The notes below the pieces were generated by a model. It did no database searches. It had not been told where the DNA came from and saw only the letters and a program-made list of their open reading frames with translations. From Variovorax fucosicus (GTDB taxonomy: Bacteria > Pseudomonadota > Gammaproteobacteria > Burkholderiales > Burkholderiaceae_C), in assembly GCF_030316825.1 (NCBI RefSeq), contig NZ_JASZYU010000001.1:1922001-1986000 (forward strand): a DNA stretch of 64,000 nt, written 5' to 3'. The position numbers and the translations under genes are program-made. Of this stretch, positions 41,913-50,619 are shown in pieces; position 1 is the stretch's first letter, and each line of letters starts with the position of its first letter.

Positions 41913-42805
41913 GCCACGGCGTCGCCCGGGCCAACGGCGTCGAGCTGGCCTGGGACAGCTTCGGCGACCCGGGCGCCGTGCCGATGGTGCTGATCATGGG
42001 CCTCGGCACCCAGATGATCGGCTGGGACGAGGTGTTCTGCGCCCATCTGGCGGCTGCCGGCGGCCTGCACGTGATCCGCTTCGACAACCGCGACGTTGGG
42101 CTGTCGACCCAGCTCCCGCAGCTCGGCGTGCCCGACGTGCAGGCGCTGATGATGAAGGCCCTGGGCGGCCAGCCGTTCACCGTTCCCTACACGCTGCGCG
42201 ACATGGCGAACGACGTGGCCGGCCTGCTCGACGCACTGAAGCTGGAACGTGCCCACATCGTCGGCGCCTCGATGGGCGGCGCGATCGGGCAGGAAATGGC
42301 AATCCACCATGCCAGGCGGATGCTGTCGTTCACCAGCATCATGTCGTCGACCGGCGACCCGACGCTGCCCCCGCCCACGGCAGAAGCGATGGGCGTGCTG
42401 TTCACGCCGGCGCCCGCAACGCTCGAGGCGTTCATTCCGCACTACGCCAAGGTCTGGCGCGTGCTGCGCGGGCCGCACCCGTTCCCGGAAGACGAGGCGC
42501 GCGATGCCGAACGCGCGCGTGCCGTGTTCACGCGCGGACTCAACCCCGCCGGCACAGCACGCCAGTTGGCGGCCATCTTTGCGTCGGGCAACCGCAAGCC
42601 GGCCCTGCGCGACACGCAGGTGCCGACGCTGGTGATCCACGGTGATGCCGATCCGCTGGTGCCGGTGCAGGCCGGCATCGACGTGGCCGCCGCGATCCCG
42701 GGCGCCAAGCTGCTGCGCCTGCCGACCATGGGGCATGCGTTGCCGGTGTCGCTGTGGCCGCAGCTGGTCGGCGCCATCGCCAACCATTCGCAAAAATCAA
42801 AATAA
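41909..42805 (+). CDS. Alpha/beta-hydrolase
   Basis: A 298-residue hydrolase with GTG as start, coupled to the phasin stop (GTGA). It has MVLIMGLGTQMIGWDE (oxyanion hole), the nucleophile GASMGGAIGQEMA, Asp in HGDADPLVP and His in MGHALPVSLWP. Substrate unknown; the family includes lactonases and epoxide or ester hydrolases. It sits between phasin and acyl-CoA ligase genes, suggesting a part in storage-polymer or acyl metabolism. Confidence 0.88.
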   Translation: MSHGVARANGVELAWDSFGDPGAVPMVLIMGLGTQMIGWDEVFCAHLAAAGGLHVIRFDNRDVGLSTQLPQLGVPDVQALMMKALGGQPFTVPYTLRDMANDVAGLLDALKLERAHIVGASMGGAIGQEMAIHHARRMLSFTSIMSSTGDPTLPPPTAEAMGVLFTPAPATLEAFIPHYAKVWRVLRGPHPFPEDEARDAERARAVFTRGLNPAGTARQLAAIFASGNRKPALRDTQVPTLVIHGDADPLVPVQAGIDVAAAIPGAKLLRLPTMGHALPVSLWPQLVGAIANHSQKSK

Positions 42806-42819
42806 GGAGAGAGACAAGC

Positions 42820-44541
42820 ATGAGCAACAGCAACCCGCATCCGTGGACATCTTCCTACCCCGCAGGGGTGCGCTGGGACGCACCCCTGCCCGTCACGCCC
42901 GTGCAGCAACTGCTCGATGAGGCCGTGGCGAAGTGGCCCGATCGGCCGTTCCTCGACTTCATGGGCCGGCGCATCACCTACCGCGAGTTCGGCACCCTGG
43001 TCGACCATGCGGCCAGCGGTTTCCAGAAGCTCGGCGTGAAGCCGGGCGTGCATGTGGGGCTCTACCTGCCGAACTCGCCGCACTACCCGATCGCGTTCTT
43101 CGGCATCCTCAAGGCCGGCGGCACGGTGGTCAACTACTCGCCGCTCGATGCCGAGCGCGTGCTCGAGCACAAGGTGGAAGACAGCGAGACCGACATCCTC
43201 GTCACGCTCGACCTGGCAGTGCTGTACCCGCAGATGGCGCGCCTGCTGGGCCATTCGCGGCTGAAGAAGCTCATCGTCGGCACGCTCGGCGAATACTCGG
43301 CCGCACCGGCGCCGACGCGCGCGCACCTCGAAGCCGCGAAGATGCTGGCGCCGGTGGCGAGCGACGATTTCCACATGTCGTTTGCGCAACTGCTTGACAA
43401 CGACGGCCGGTACACGCCGCACGACATCGGCAACCCGGCCGAGGCCGTGGCCGCGCTGCAGTACACCGGCGGCACCACCGGGCTGCCCAAGGGCGCGATG
43501 CTCACGCACGGCAACCTGACGGCGGCCTGCGGCCAGTACGTCGAGAGCCTGTCGGGCGACGACCCGATCGTGAAATTCGGCGAGGAGCGCGTGCTAGCGG
43601 TACTGCCGCTGTTTCACATCTATTCGCTCACGGTCAACATGCTGATGGGCATCCGGCTCGGCGCCGAGATCGTGCTGCACACGCGCTTCGAACTCGAGAC
43701 CGTGATGAAGGAGTTCGAAGCCAAGAAGATCACCATGTTCGCCGGCGTGCCGACCATGTACACCGCCATCGCCAACCACCCGAAGGCCAAGGAGATCGAC
43801 ATGCGATCGCTCAAGTCCTGCGGCTCGGGCGGTGCGCCGCTGCCGGTGGAGGTGGCCCACAAGTTCTTCGCCATGACGGGCTGCAACCTGAACGAAGGCT
43901 GGGGCATGACCGAGACCTCGCCCACCGGCAGCTTCACGCCCGCACGCGGACGGCGCAAGGGCGGCTCCTGCGGCATGCCGCTGCCGGGCATCACGCTGTC
44001 GATGCGCAGCCTGGAGAACCCGGATGAAGAAGTGCCGCGCGGCGAACGCGGCGAGCTCTGCATCTCGGGCCCGAACGTGATGAAGGGCTACTGGCACAAC
44101 GAGAAGGCCACGCGCGAAAGCATGACCAGCGACGGCTTCTTCCGCAGCGGCGACGTGGCGATCATGGACGATGACGGCTTCGTCTTCATCGTCGACCGCA
44201 CCAAGGACATGCTGCTGTGCGGCGGCTTCAACGTGTACCCACGGACGATCGAAGAGGCGATCTACGAGCATCCTTCGGTGGAAGAGGTGTCGGTGATCGG
44301 CATTCCCGACGCCTACCGCGGCCAGTCGCCCAAGGCCTTCATCAAGCTCAAGGCCGGCGCTGAACCGTTGAGCCTCGATACGCTCAAGGTGTTCCTGAAA
44401 GACCGTCTCGGCAAGCACGAGATGGTGGGCGAGATCGACGTGCGCGCCGAGCTGCCCAAGACCGCCGTCGGCAAGCTGTCGAAGAAGGAGCTGTACGACG
44501 AGGAGAATGCGAAGCGCGCAGCGAGCAAGACGCCGGCCTGA
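42820..44541 (+). CDS. Acyl-CoA synthetase (long-chain fatty acid or dicarboxylate-CoA ligase)
   Basis: A 573-residue ANL-family ligase. The adenylation P-loop is YTGGTTGLPKGAMLTHGN, with GWGMTETSP, the ATP/AMP motif DGFFRSGDVAIMDDDGFVFIVDR in part, and the lysine-bearing ELPKTAVGKLSKKEL near the C-terminus. It activates fatty acids or, as in PimA, dicarboxylates. AAGGAGAGA precedes the ATG. It follows the phasin and hydrolase genes. The substrate is uncertain: long-chain acyl is the default, PimA-like is possible. Confidence 0.9.
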   Translation: MSNSNPHPWTSSYPAGVRWDAPLPVTPVQQLLDEAVAKWPDRPFLDFMGRRITYREFGTLVDHAASGFQKLGVKPGVHVGLYLPNSPHYPIAFFGILKAGGTVVNYSPLDAERVLEHKVEDSETDILVTLDLAVLYPQMARLLGHSRLKKLIVGTLGEYSAAPAPTRAHLEAAKMLAPVASDDFHMSFAQLLDNDGRYTPHDIGNPAEAVAALQYTGGTTGLPKGAMLTHGNLTAACGQYVESLSGDDPIVKFGEERVLAVLPLFHIYSLTVNMLMGIRLGAEIVLHTRFELETVMKEFEAKKITMFAGVPTMYTAIANHPKAKEIDMRSLKSCGSGGAPLPVEVAHKFFAMTGCNLNEGWGMTETSPTGSFTPARGRRKGGSCGMPLPGITLSMRSLENPDEEVPRGERGELCISGPNVMKGYWHNEKATRESMTSDGFFRSGDVAIMDDDGFVFIVDRTKDMLLCGGFNVYPRTIEEAIYEHPSVEEVSVIGIPDAYRGQSPKAFIKLKAGAEPLSLDTLKVFLKDRLGKHEMVGEIDVRAELPKTAVGKLSKKELYDEENAKRAASKTPA

Positions 44542-44563
44542 GATCGGCAGGTAGAAAAAAGAA

Positions 44564-44590
44564 TACGCCCGGTGTCATCACACGGGCGTA
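44564..44590 (-). terminator. Terminator-like hairpin after the acyl-CoA ligase
   Basis: TACGCCC (44564-44570) pairs with GGGCGTA (44584-44590) around a 13-base loop. An A-run at 44555-44560 gives a U-run in minus-strand transcripts, so it would terminate leftward transcription. In the plus direction it has no U-tract. It may serve the RcnB-like gene from the right. Confidence 0.4.
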
Positions 44591-44627
44591 CATTGGGGAA
44601 CATTCCAAGTTCCAGAACGGACAAGCA

Positions 44628-44879
44628 ATGGCAGCAACTTCCCGCGCATACTCGGCGCCTTCCCAAAAGGCGACCGAGCAGGCAGCGCACCGCGAACGCC
44701 TCCGGCAGGCATTGCCGGACACCGTCAACCGGCTCCAGCAACGCCACGCCGACCAGATCGATGCCAAAGACATCGAGGACTACGTCGCGCTCAACTGGCT
44801 CGAGTGGCACGGCGGTGGCCTGCGGCTCACCATCACCGGGCGCAACGTGCGCGCGCAGCTGGCGCCAACGGCGGTCTAG
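44628..44879 (+). CDS. Small hypothetical protein
   Basis: An 83-residue frame starting MAATSRAYSAPSQKATEQ. The core AAHRERLRQALPDTVNRLQQRH is predicted helical. The later DAKDIEDYVALNWLEWHGGGLRLTITGRNV resembles nothing I can name. No strong ribosome site is visible. It lies between the acyl-CoA ligase and the convergent RcnB-like gene. It may be real, given its good codon pattern, but confidence is modest. Confidence 0.5.
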   Translation: MAATSRAYSAPSQKATEQAAHRERLRQALPDTVNRLQQRHADQIDAKDIEDYVALNWLEWHGGGLRLTITGRNVRAQLAPTAV

Positions 44880-44895
44880 CCGCCGTTGCCCGCGG

Positions 44896-45411
44896 TCACT
44901 GGCCGACGATGATCTGGGCGATCAGCCCGGTCGCCAGCGCGGCCAGCACGTAGTCACCACCCACCCCCACCCACTGATAGCCGCGCGGCGGCGCATTCAG
45001 GTGGTGGCCGCGCCAGTCGTTCACGACGTAGTTGCGGCCGCGGTATTCGGTCGGCACGCGACCGCCACGACGCCATTCGGCATGCGGTGACGGGAAGCCG
45101 CTGCGATCCACGTGGCGGCCATCGCGAAAGTCCTGGCGGTCACCGCGGTGGTCGAAGCGGCCGTCGCGGTCGTGGCGACCATTGCGGTCATTGCGGAAGT
45201 CCTGGCGATCACCGCGGTGGTCGAAGCGGCCGTCGCGGTCGTGGCGACCATTGCGGTCATTGCGGAAGTCCTGGCGATCACCACGCTGCTCGAAGCGGCC
45301 ATCGCGATCCGGGCTGCGCGGCTGGAAGCGATCCTGGGCGAAGGCGCTGCCGACGCCCGAAAGCGCGAGTGTGGCGGCCACGATGGCAACGGTTCTGGAC
45401 TTGATGTTCAT
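44896..45411 (-). CDS. RcnB-family periplasmic protein with a tandem repeat
   Basis: A 171-residue exported protein. The signal peptide is AIVAATLALSGVGSAFA. Three tandem 23-residue repeats (about 37-105) follow, in an Asp/Arg/Gly/His-rich pattern such as DGRFDHRGDRQDFRND. The C-terminal RcnB-like domain has EYRGRNYVVNDWRGHHLNAPPRGYQWVGVGGDYVL in part. RcnB proteins sit in the periplasm and affect nickel and cobalt homeostasis. The repeat could bind metal through His and Asp. It stands alone; no nickel exporter is adjacent. Confidence 0.88.
   Translation of the reverse strand: MNIKSRTVAIVAATLALSGVGSAFAQDRFQPRSPDRDGRFEQRGDRQDFRNDRNGRHDRDGRFDHRGDRQDFRNDRNGRHDRDGRFDHRGDRQDFRDGRHVDRSGFPSPHAEWRRGGRVPTEYRGRNYVVNDWRGHHLNAPPRGYQWVGVGGDYVLAALATGLIAQIIVGQ
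45097..45303. repeat. Three tandem 69-bp repeats in the RcnB-like gene
   Basis: Units at 45235-45303, 45166-45234 and 45097-45165 (the last diverged at its distal end) encode the 23-residue repeat. The first two are almost identical at the DNA level, so unit number may vary between strains by slippage. Confidence 0.85.
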
Positions 45412-45546
45412 GCTGAACTCCTTGGTTGGATGACGAGTTCAGTGTCGGCGGCGCGTGTATCGGACTGGCGCTGCGGAGGTGGCGGCAATGTAAAGCTGTG
45501 TCAGGGTCAGGTATCCGTCATGGTCGGCGCGCGGCCGGCCCGATGG

Positions 45547-47562
45547 CTACTTTGCGGCCGGCAGGGGATCGGCCAGCGCCTCCCCGGACAGCGGCAGGCC
45601 CGCCCTGGCGCCGAGCACCAGCTGCGCCTGGTGCTTGCCGGGACGTGTGGGCGCATAGCGCACCACGAGCCGGCAGGTTTCGTCGGTATCCAGCTCGCGC
45701 CCTTGGCAGTCGTCCTCCACGCTGAACTGCGAGGCGGCAGCACCCCCGATTTGCGGGGCGGGCGGCGCAGCTGTGCGCGAGCCCGCGTTTTGCACCAACA
45801 GCACATAAGGCGGCACGCCGGACGCCGCTGACAGCGTGACGTGGCCGAAATCGATCGGCACCGCCGGCACCAGCGCCAGTTCCGCTTTCTCGGTGAGGCG
45901 CAGCAGGCCCGCCACGCCGAGCGCCCCGACCAGGCCGAGGCCGAACGCGACGCCGAGCTGCCCCAGCAGCGGACGCTCGCCCCACGACACGGCAGTGCCG
46001 TAGGCCGGCAGCGCCGGCGTCGGTGGCGGCAACCACGACGGATGACCCTGGCCAATGGTGGAATCGCTTGCGGCCACCCCCAACCCGAGCTGCGGCGCAT
46101 CGTCCCAGCCTTCCGGGGGTGCCTCCGGCATCAGCCAGCCGAGGTGATAGCGCGCCGATGCGGCCAGCTGCGTGTCGTCGGCCAGTTGCGCGAGCTTGAA
46201 GGCCTCGCGCAGCAACTGCGCCGCGCGAGGTGGATAGCCCTGTGCCAACTCCAGCGTGCCGCGCTGGTGCAGCGCCCAGGCGCACTCAACCGGATTGCCC
46301 AGCGCCCTGGCCGCTTCGGCGTGCCGCTCGAGCAGGTACCTGGCCGCATCCCAGCGCGTCGCCAGCGTGAGCGGCAAGTCCCAGGCGCGCCCGAGGGCGA
46401 CCACATCGGCCAGCGCGTCGGCCTCGCGCGCCTGTGCCAGGGTGAGCCACAGCAAGGGCATCACCAGCAAAGCCGGAGCCGCCGAGGACGACTGCTGCGC
46501 GATATGGTGGCCCAGGCGCACCAGCCCCGCGGTGCGTCGGTGCCGCACCAGCGCCGGTGCCGCCTGCAGCGCCGGCACGGCATGCGGCAGCAGGCGCAGC
46601 TGATCCTCGTCCTCGTAGATCCAGCCCGCATCGCACAGGCGCAGCACCAGCGCGTGCGCATCGGGCTTGCCGCAAAGCTCTGCCAGCACCGTGGCTTGCA
46701 CTGGGTAGGGGCTGAAGGCGGCCAGCGTGTCGAGCACGGCGCGGGCGTCGGCACCGAGCATGGCGAGCGCAGCCGGGCTGGTGCGCGACGGCAGGCCGGG
46801 CTGTTCGGCCTTGACCACGGATCCGGGCGGCGCGCTGCGCGCGAGCTGTTCGGGATTGCCGCGCAAGGCATGGCAACGCTCGAGCGCTTCGCCAAAGCTG
46901 GCGCCGGACAGCGGCCCGCCGCGCAGCTGCTCGAGCAAGGTCATGGCGTAGCTGGTTGGCAGCCCGCCCAGCGCGATCGGCGTGGCTTCGCGCTGCAGCG
47001 TCGGCGCGCTGGTGGTCATCAACACGGCGCAGTCGGGTGCGATGTCGCGCAGTTGCTCGATTGCACGGTCGTCCAGCGCAGCGTCGTCCGCCAGCAGCAA
47101 CACGCGTTTGGTGGACAGCCGTGCGCGCAGCTCGACCCGGGCCGGGCGGCAGCGCGCATCGACGCTGTAGAACGCGTCGAACAGCGACTGCAGCAGGTCG
47201 AAGCCGCCCAGCATGCCGTCCGGAACACACACCACGCCGTCGCGAAAGAGCGTTCCGGCCTGTTCGCCGGCGTGGCGCAGCAGCCAGGTCTTGCCGCTGC
47301 CGGCCTCGCCCGTTACCTCGACCGCCGACAGGCCGGCGTGCAACGAGCCAAGAATGACGCCGGTGATTTCCTCGCGATCCAGAAAACCGGGGGGCGTCTG
47401 CGGCTTGCCGCGGTGTTCCGCGCCGCGCTCGGCCACGTCTCGGCCGGCGAGCGAAACGTGCACCGGCTCGGCATTGCCCGCCAGCAGCACGCCGCGCTGG
47501 TGCTCGACGCGGAAATGATTCGCGCCTTCGCTGTGGGCGCGGGACGAAGCAACGCGCTGCAT
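45547..47562 (-). CDS. STAND-like ATPase with membrane anchor and Ig-like C-terminal domain
   Basis: A 671-residue protein (ATG at 47562 with GGAGGAA in front). Walker A is GEAGSGKT (85-92) and Walker B VLLLADD (154-160), followed by the sensor-like VLMTTS, as in NB-ARC/MalT-type STAND ATPases. A helical, partly TPR-like region fills about 270-510. One membrane segment (about 525-550: LGVAFGLGLVGALGVAGLL) leads to a C-terminal Ig-like domain of ASPM/SPD-2/Hydin type (IDFGHVTLSAASG ... FSVEDDCQG ... TCRLVVRYAPTRPG). No HTH is present. It may sense a signal on one side of the membrane. I do not recognise a named family. Confidence 0.75.
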   Translation of the reverse strand: MQRVASSRAHSEGANHFRVEHQRGVLLAGNAEPVHVSLAGRDVAERGAEHRGKPQTPPGFLDREEITGVILGSLHAGLSAVEVTGEAGSGKTWLLRHAGEQAGTLFRDGVVCVPDGMLGGFDLLQSLFDAFYSVDARCRPARVELRARLSTKRVLLLADDAALDDRAIEQLRDIAPDCAVLMTTSAPTLQREATPIALGGLPTSYAMTLLEQLRGGPLSGASFGEALERCHALRGNPEQLARSAPPGSVVKAEQPGLPSRTSPAALAMLGADARAVLDTLAAFSPYPVQATVLAELCGKPDAHALVLRLCDAGWIYEDEDQLRLLPHAVPALQAAPALVRHRRTAGLVRLGHHIAQQSSSAAPALLVMPLLWLTLAQAREADALADVVALGRAWDLPLTLATRWDAARYLLERHAEAARALGNPVECAWALHQRGTLELAQGYPPRAAQLLREAFKLAQLADDTQLAASARYHLGWLMPEAPPEGWDDAPQLGLGVAASDSTIGQGHPSWLPPPTPALPAYGTAVSWGERPLLGQLGVAFGLGLVGALGVAGLLRLTEKAELALVPAVPIDFGHVTLSAASGVPPYVLLVQNAGSRTAAPPAPQIGGAAASQFSVEDDCQGRELDTDETCRLVVRYAPTRPGKHQAQLVLGARAGLPLSGEALADPLPAAK

Positions 47563-47633
47563 GAGATTCCTCCAGGGAATCCTTGCGCGCTGCGGGCGCG
47601 CCCCGGCTGGTCGCACTCCCCTTCTTTCAGATC

Positions 47634-47651
47634 AACTTTAGTCCGAAAGTT
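47634..47651. promoter_or_regulatory. Inverted repeat upstream of the STAND-like gene
   Basis: AACTTT-AGTCCG-AAAGTT (18 bp) lies about 70 bp upstream of the STAND-like start in the 121-bp gap after gltI. It may be an operator or part of a promoter; nothing more can be said from sequence. Confidence 0.4.
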
Positions 47652-47683
47652 CTCAGATTGCAGCAATAAAGTGCGCGTGAGGG

Positions 47684-48568
47684 TTATGTTGCCGGCTTGT
47701 CGCTCGGGGTCTTGATGTTGTCGCGCAGTTGCGGGCTCAGCGGCAGGCCGATCGCCTGGTTCTTCGGCGGGATCGGGCCCATGAACCACTTGTTGTAGAG
47801 CTTCTCGAACTCACCCGACTTCATCATGCCGGTGATGACGCCGTCGACCAGCGCCTTGAACTGCGGATCGTCCTTCGGCAGCATGCAGGCGTAGGGCTCG
47901 ACCTGCAGCGACTCGCCGACCACTTCGAGCTCGTTCGGCGCCTTGGCGTTCGACTTGAGGCCGAACAGCAGGATGTCGTCCATCGCGAAAGCAGTGGCGC
48001 GGTCGCTCTCCACCAGCAGTAGCGCATCGGCATGGTCCTTGGCCGACACGATGTCGATGTCGAGCTTTTTCTCCTCGTTGTACTTGCGCACCACCAGCAT
48101 GTTGGTGGTGCCTGCGGTGATCGCGACCTTCTTGCCCTTGAGGTCGGCGTAGTCCTTGACGCCCGCGGTCTTCTTCACGAGCAGCCGGGTGCCGGTGTAG
48201 AAGTGATTGACGGCGAAGGCCACGTCCTTGGCGCGCGCGGTGTTGTTGGTGGTGGAACCGCACTCCAGGTCGATCGTGCCGTTGCTGATCAGCGGGATGC
48301 GGTTCTGCGAGGTCACGGCCATCAGGCCGACCTCGATGTTCGGCTTGTTGAGCTTCTTCCTGACCTCGGCCACGACTGCGTTGGCGATGTCTACCGAGAA
48401 ACCGATGGGCTTCTCGGGGCCGTCGAGGTAGCTGAACGGCACCGACGATTCGCGGTAGGCCAGCGTGATCTTGTTGGCCGCGGCGATCTTGGCCAGCGTG
48501 TCGGCGGCCTGGGCGCCACCTGCAAGGCCGAGCAACAGCAGGGCGGAGGTCACAGCAGAAAACTTCAT
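47684..48568 (-). CDS. gltI: Glutamate/aspartate-type ABC transporter binding protein GltI-like
   Basis: A 294-residue periplasmic receptor of the amino-acid family. The signal peptide is KFSAVTSALLLLGLAGGAQA. The core is TLAYRESSVPFSYLDGPEKPIGFSVDI (part), LECGSTTNNTARAKDVAF and GTTNMLVVRKY, matching GltI. It binds acidic amino acids. No permease or ATPase genes adjoin it, unlike gltIJKL elsewhere, so it is either an orphan receptor or its partners lie elsewhere. The gene is upstream of and co-directional with the STAND-like gene and divergent from the DadA-like gene. Confidence 0.9.
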   Translation of the reverse strand: MKFSAVTSALLLLGLAGGAQAADTLAKIAAANKITLAYRESSVPFSYLDGPEKPIGFSVDIANAVVAEVRKKLNKPNIEVGLMAVTSQNRIPLISNGTIDLECGSTTNNTARAKDVAFAVNHFYTGTRLLVKKTAGVKDYADLKGKKVAITAGTTNMLVVRKYNEEKKLDIDIVSAKDHADALLLVESDRATAFAMDDILLFGLKSNAKAPNELEVVGESLQVEPYACMLPKDDPQFKALVDGVITGMMKSGEFEKLYNKWFMGPIPPKNQAIGLPLSPQLRDNIKTPSDKPAT

Positions 48569-48751
48569 GTCGAAAATTCCTTTGGCTTCGGGATGAAACG
48601 GGACGCAACGAGCGGGCAGTCTAGGAGCGGCAGGGCCATGGCGATCCCCTCCTTTTCCCGAACGCCCGTAAAGTTGGCGCACTGCTTGCGGCAAACGCAA
48701 GAACGACACCAACCCTTTTCTCCCCCTCCTTCCCTTCAACTTCAACCCGAC

Positions 48752-49972
48752 ATGCAAGTCACAGTGCTCGGCGCCGGTATCGTCGGTCTCGCCGCCGCGT
48801 GGGAACTCACACGGCGCGGCCACGCGGTCACCGTGGTCGATCGCGCCGAGCCCGGCCGCGGCGCGAGCGGCGGCAACGGCGCGCAACTGAGCTATTCGTA
48901 CGTTCAACCGCTGGCGGATGCATCGATATGGAAACAGTTACCCAAGCTGCTGCTTTCGCCCGCCTCGCCGCTCAAGCTGCGGCCGCAGCTCGATCCACAC
49001 CAGTGGCGCTGGGGGCTCGCGTTTCTGGCGGCCTGCAATGGCACGACCTCGCGCGCGACCACGGCGCAGCTGCTGGCGCTCGCGCTGCGCAGCCGCGCGG
49101 GCTTCGAGGCGATGCGCCAGGCGCTGCAACCGGACTGCGATTTCTCGGCCACCGGCAAGCTGGTGATCTATCGCAGCCAGGCCGCGCTCGACGGTGCCGC
49201 GCGCCAGCTCGACCTGCAGCGCGAACTCGGCAGCGCACCGCAGCGCATCGTGAAGCCCGACGAGTGCGTCGGCATCGAGCCGGCGCTGGCCGCGGTGCGG
49301 CATGAGATCGCCGGCGCGGTCTACACCGACAGCGAATGCGCGGCCGACTGCCTGAAGCTCTGTACCGCGCTCGTCGCGTCGCTGCGCGAGCGCGGCGTGC
49401 AGTTCGTGCTCGGTGAGGAGGTCGACGGCTTTGCATTGCGCGGCGATGCGGTCAGCGCAGTGACCACGGCGCGCGGCGCGATCGACGGCGAGGCGTTCGT
49501 GCTCTCGCTCGGCACCGCGTCGCACACCCTCGCGCGCCGGCTCGGCCTGCGGCTGCCGGTGTATCCGCTGAAGGGCTACAGCATCACGCTCGACGTCGAT
49601 TCCGGGCCCGGCGCTGCACCGACCGTGAGCGTGACCGACGCCGCACGCAAGGTGGTGTTCGCGCGCCTGGGCAACCGCCTGCGCGTGGCCGGCATGGCCG
49701 AACTGGTCGGGCACGACGCCTCGATTCCCGCGACGCGCATCGAGTCGCTGGTGGCTTCGACGCGGGCGGTGTTCCCGAAGAGCAGCGACTTCACCGAGCT
49801 CCATCCCTGGACGGGCATGCGGCCCGCCACGCCAACCGGCTTGCCGATCCTCGGCCGCCTGGCCGGAGCGCCGAAGAACCTGCTGTTCAATACCGGCCAC
49901 GGAGCGCTCGGTTTCACGCTGGCATTCGGCTCGGCCGAGCGCATCGCCGACGCACTCGAAGCGCAGCCCTGA
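48752..49972 (+). CDS. D-amino acid dehydrogenase-like FAD oxidoreductase
   Basis: A 406-residue DadA-type flavoprotein. The FAD dinucleotide motif VLGAGIVGLAAAWELTRRG is at the N-terminus, the conserved GASGGNGAQLSYSYV follows, and LKGYSITLDV and the C-terminal NTGHGALGFTLAFGSA complete the fold. It oxidises a D-amino acid to the keto acid and ammonia, passing electrons to quinone. DadA itself has about 430 residues, so this is a paralogue with uncertain substrate. A GltI-type receptor is divergent. Confidence 0.87.
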   Translation: MQVTVLGAGIVGLAAAWELTRRGHAVTVVDRAEPGRGASGGNGAQLSYSYVQPLADASIWKQLPKLLLSPASPLKLRPQLDPHQWRWGLAFLAACNGTTSRATTAQLLALALRSRAGFEAMRQALQPDCDFSATGKLVIYRSQAALDGAARQLDLQRELGSAPQRIVKPDECVGIEPALAAVRHEIAGAVYTDSECAADCLKLCTALVASLRERGVQFVLGEEVDGFALRGDAVSAVTTARGAIDGEAFVLSLGTASHTLARRLGLRLPVYPLKGYSITLDVDSGPGAAPTVSVTDAARKVVFARLGNRLRVAGMAELVGHDASIPATRIESLVASTRAVFPKSSDFTELHPWTGMRPATPTGLPILGRLAGAPKNLLFNTGHGALGFTLAFGSAERIADALEAQP

Positions 49973-49984
49973 AGGGCACGCGCG

Positions 49985-50557
49985 TTACTGGTCGTCGGCC
50001 TGGGCGCGCGCCATGCGCTCGCTCTTCCAGTACACGTCGTCGCCGCCATCGACGCGATTGAGCACGCGTGCCAACACGAACAGCAGGTCGCTCAGGCGGT
50101 TCAGGTACTGGCGCAGCGCGTCGTTGAGCGTCTCGCCCTGCCCCAGCGCCACCACCGCGCGTTCGGCGCGGCGCGCGATCGTGCGGCACACGTGCGCGAG
50201 CGAGGCTGCACGCGTGCCGGCCGGCAGGATGAATTCGGCCAGCCGCGGCAGCGCGGCGTTGTGCTCGGCCAGCGCGTTGTCGAGCTGCAGCAATGCCTCG
50301 GGCTTGAGCAGCGTGTAGCCCGGCATCGAGAGTTCGCCGCCAAGGTTGAAGAGCTGGTGCTGCACGTCGACCAGCAACTCGCGCACGCCCGCGGGCATCG
50401 GCTCGCACAGCAGCACGCCGATGTTGGAGTTGAGCTCGTCCACGTCGCCCATCGCGTGCACGCGAAGGTGGTCTTTGGGCACGCGCGTGTTGTCGCCGAG
50501 GCCGGTGGTGCCGTCGTCGCCGGTGCGGGTGGCGATCTGGGTGAGGCGATTGCCCAT
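49985..50557 (-). CDS. PduO-type cob(I)alamin adenosyltransferase
   Basis: A 190-residue enzyme that makes adenosylcobalamin from cob(I)alamin and ATP. Motifs: TRTGDDGTTGLGD at the N-terminus, RRAERAVVAL, and the C-terminal YLNRLSDLLFVLAR. The ATG at 50557 gives MGNRLTQIATRTG. It is divergent from an FAD oxidase gene. The family is also called MMAB. Related cobalamin genes are not visible nearby. Confidence 0.93.
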   Translation of the reverse strand: MGNRLTQIATRTGDDGTTGLGDNTRVPKDHLRVHAMGDVDELNSNIGVLLCEPMPAGVRELLVDVQHQLFNLGGELSMPGYTLLKPEALLQLDNALAEHNAALPRLAEFILPAGTRAASLAHVCRTIARRAERAVVALGQGETLNDALRQYLNRLSDLLFVLARVLNRVDGGDDVYWKSERMARAQADDQ

Positions 50558-50619
50558 GGGGCTGTCTTTCTGGAGGGGCGGTTCATAGAATGGTAAACCG
50601 CCCCCTGGAGATAGCGCCC

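Noticed and set aside
45097..45303. Tandem repeat considered as a CRISPR array
   Set aside because: Units are directly adjacent, without spacers, and form a continuous reading frame of the RcnB-like protein.
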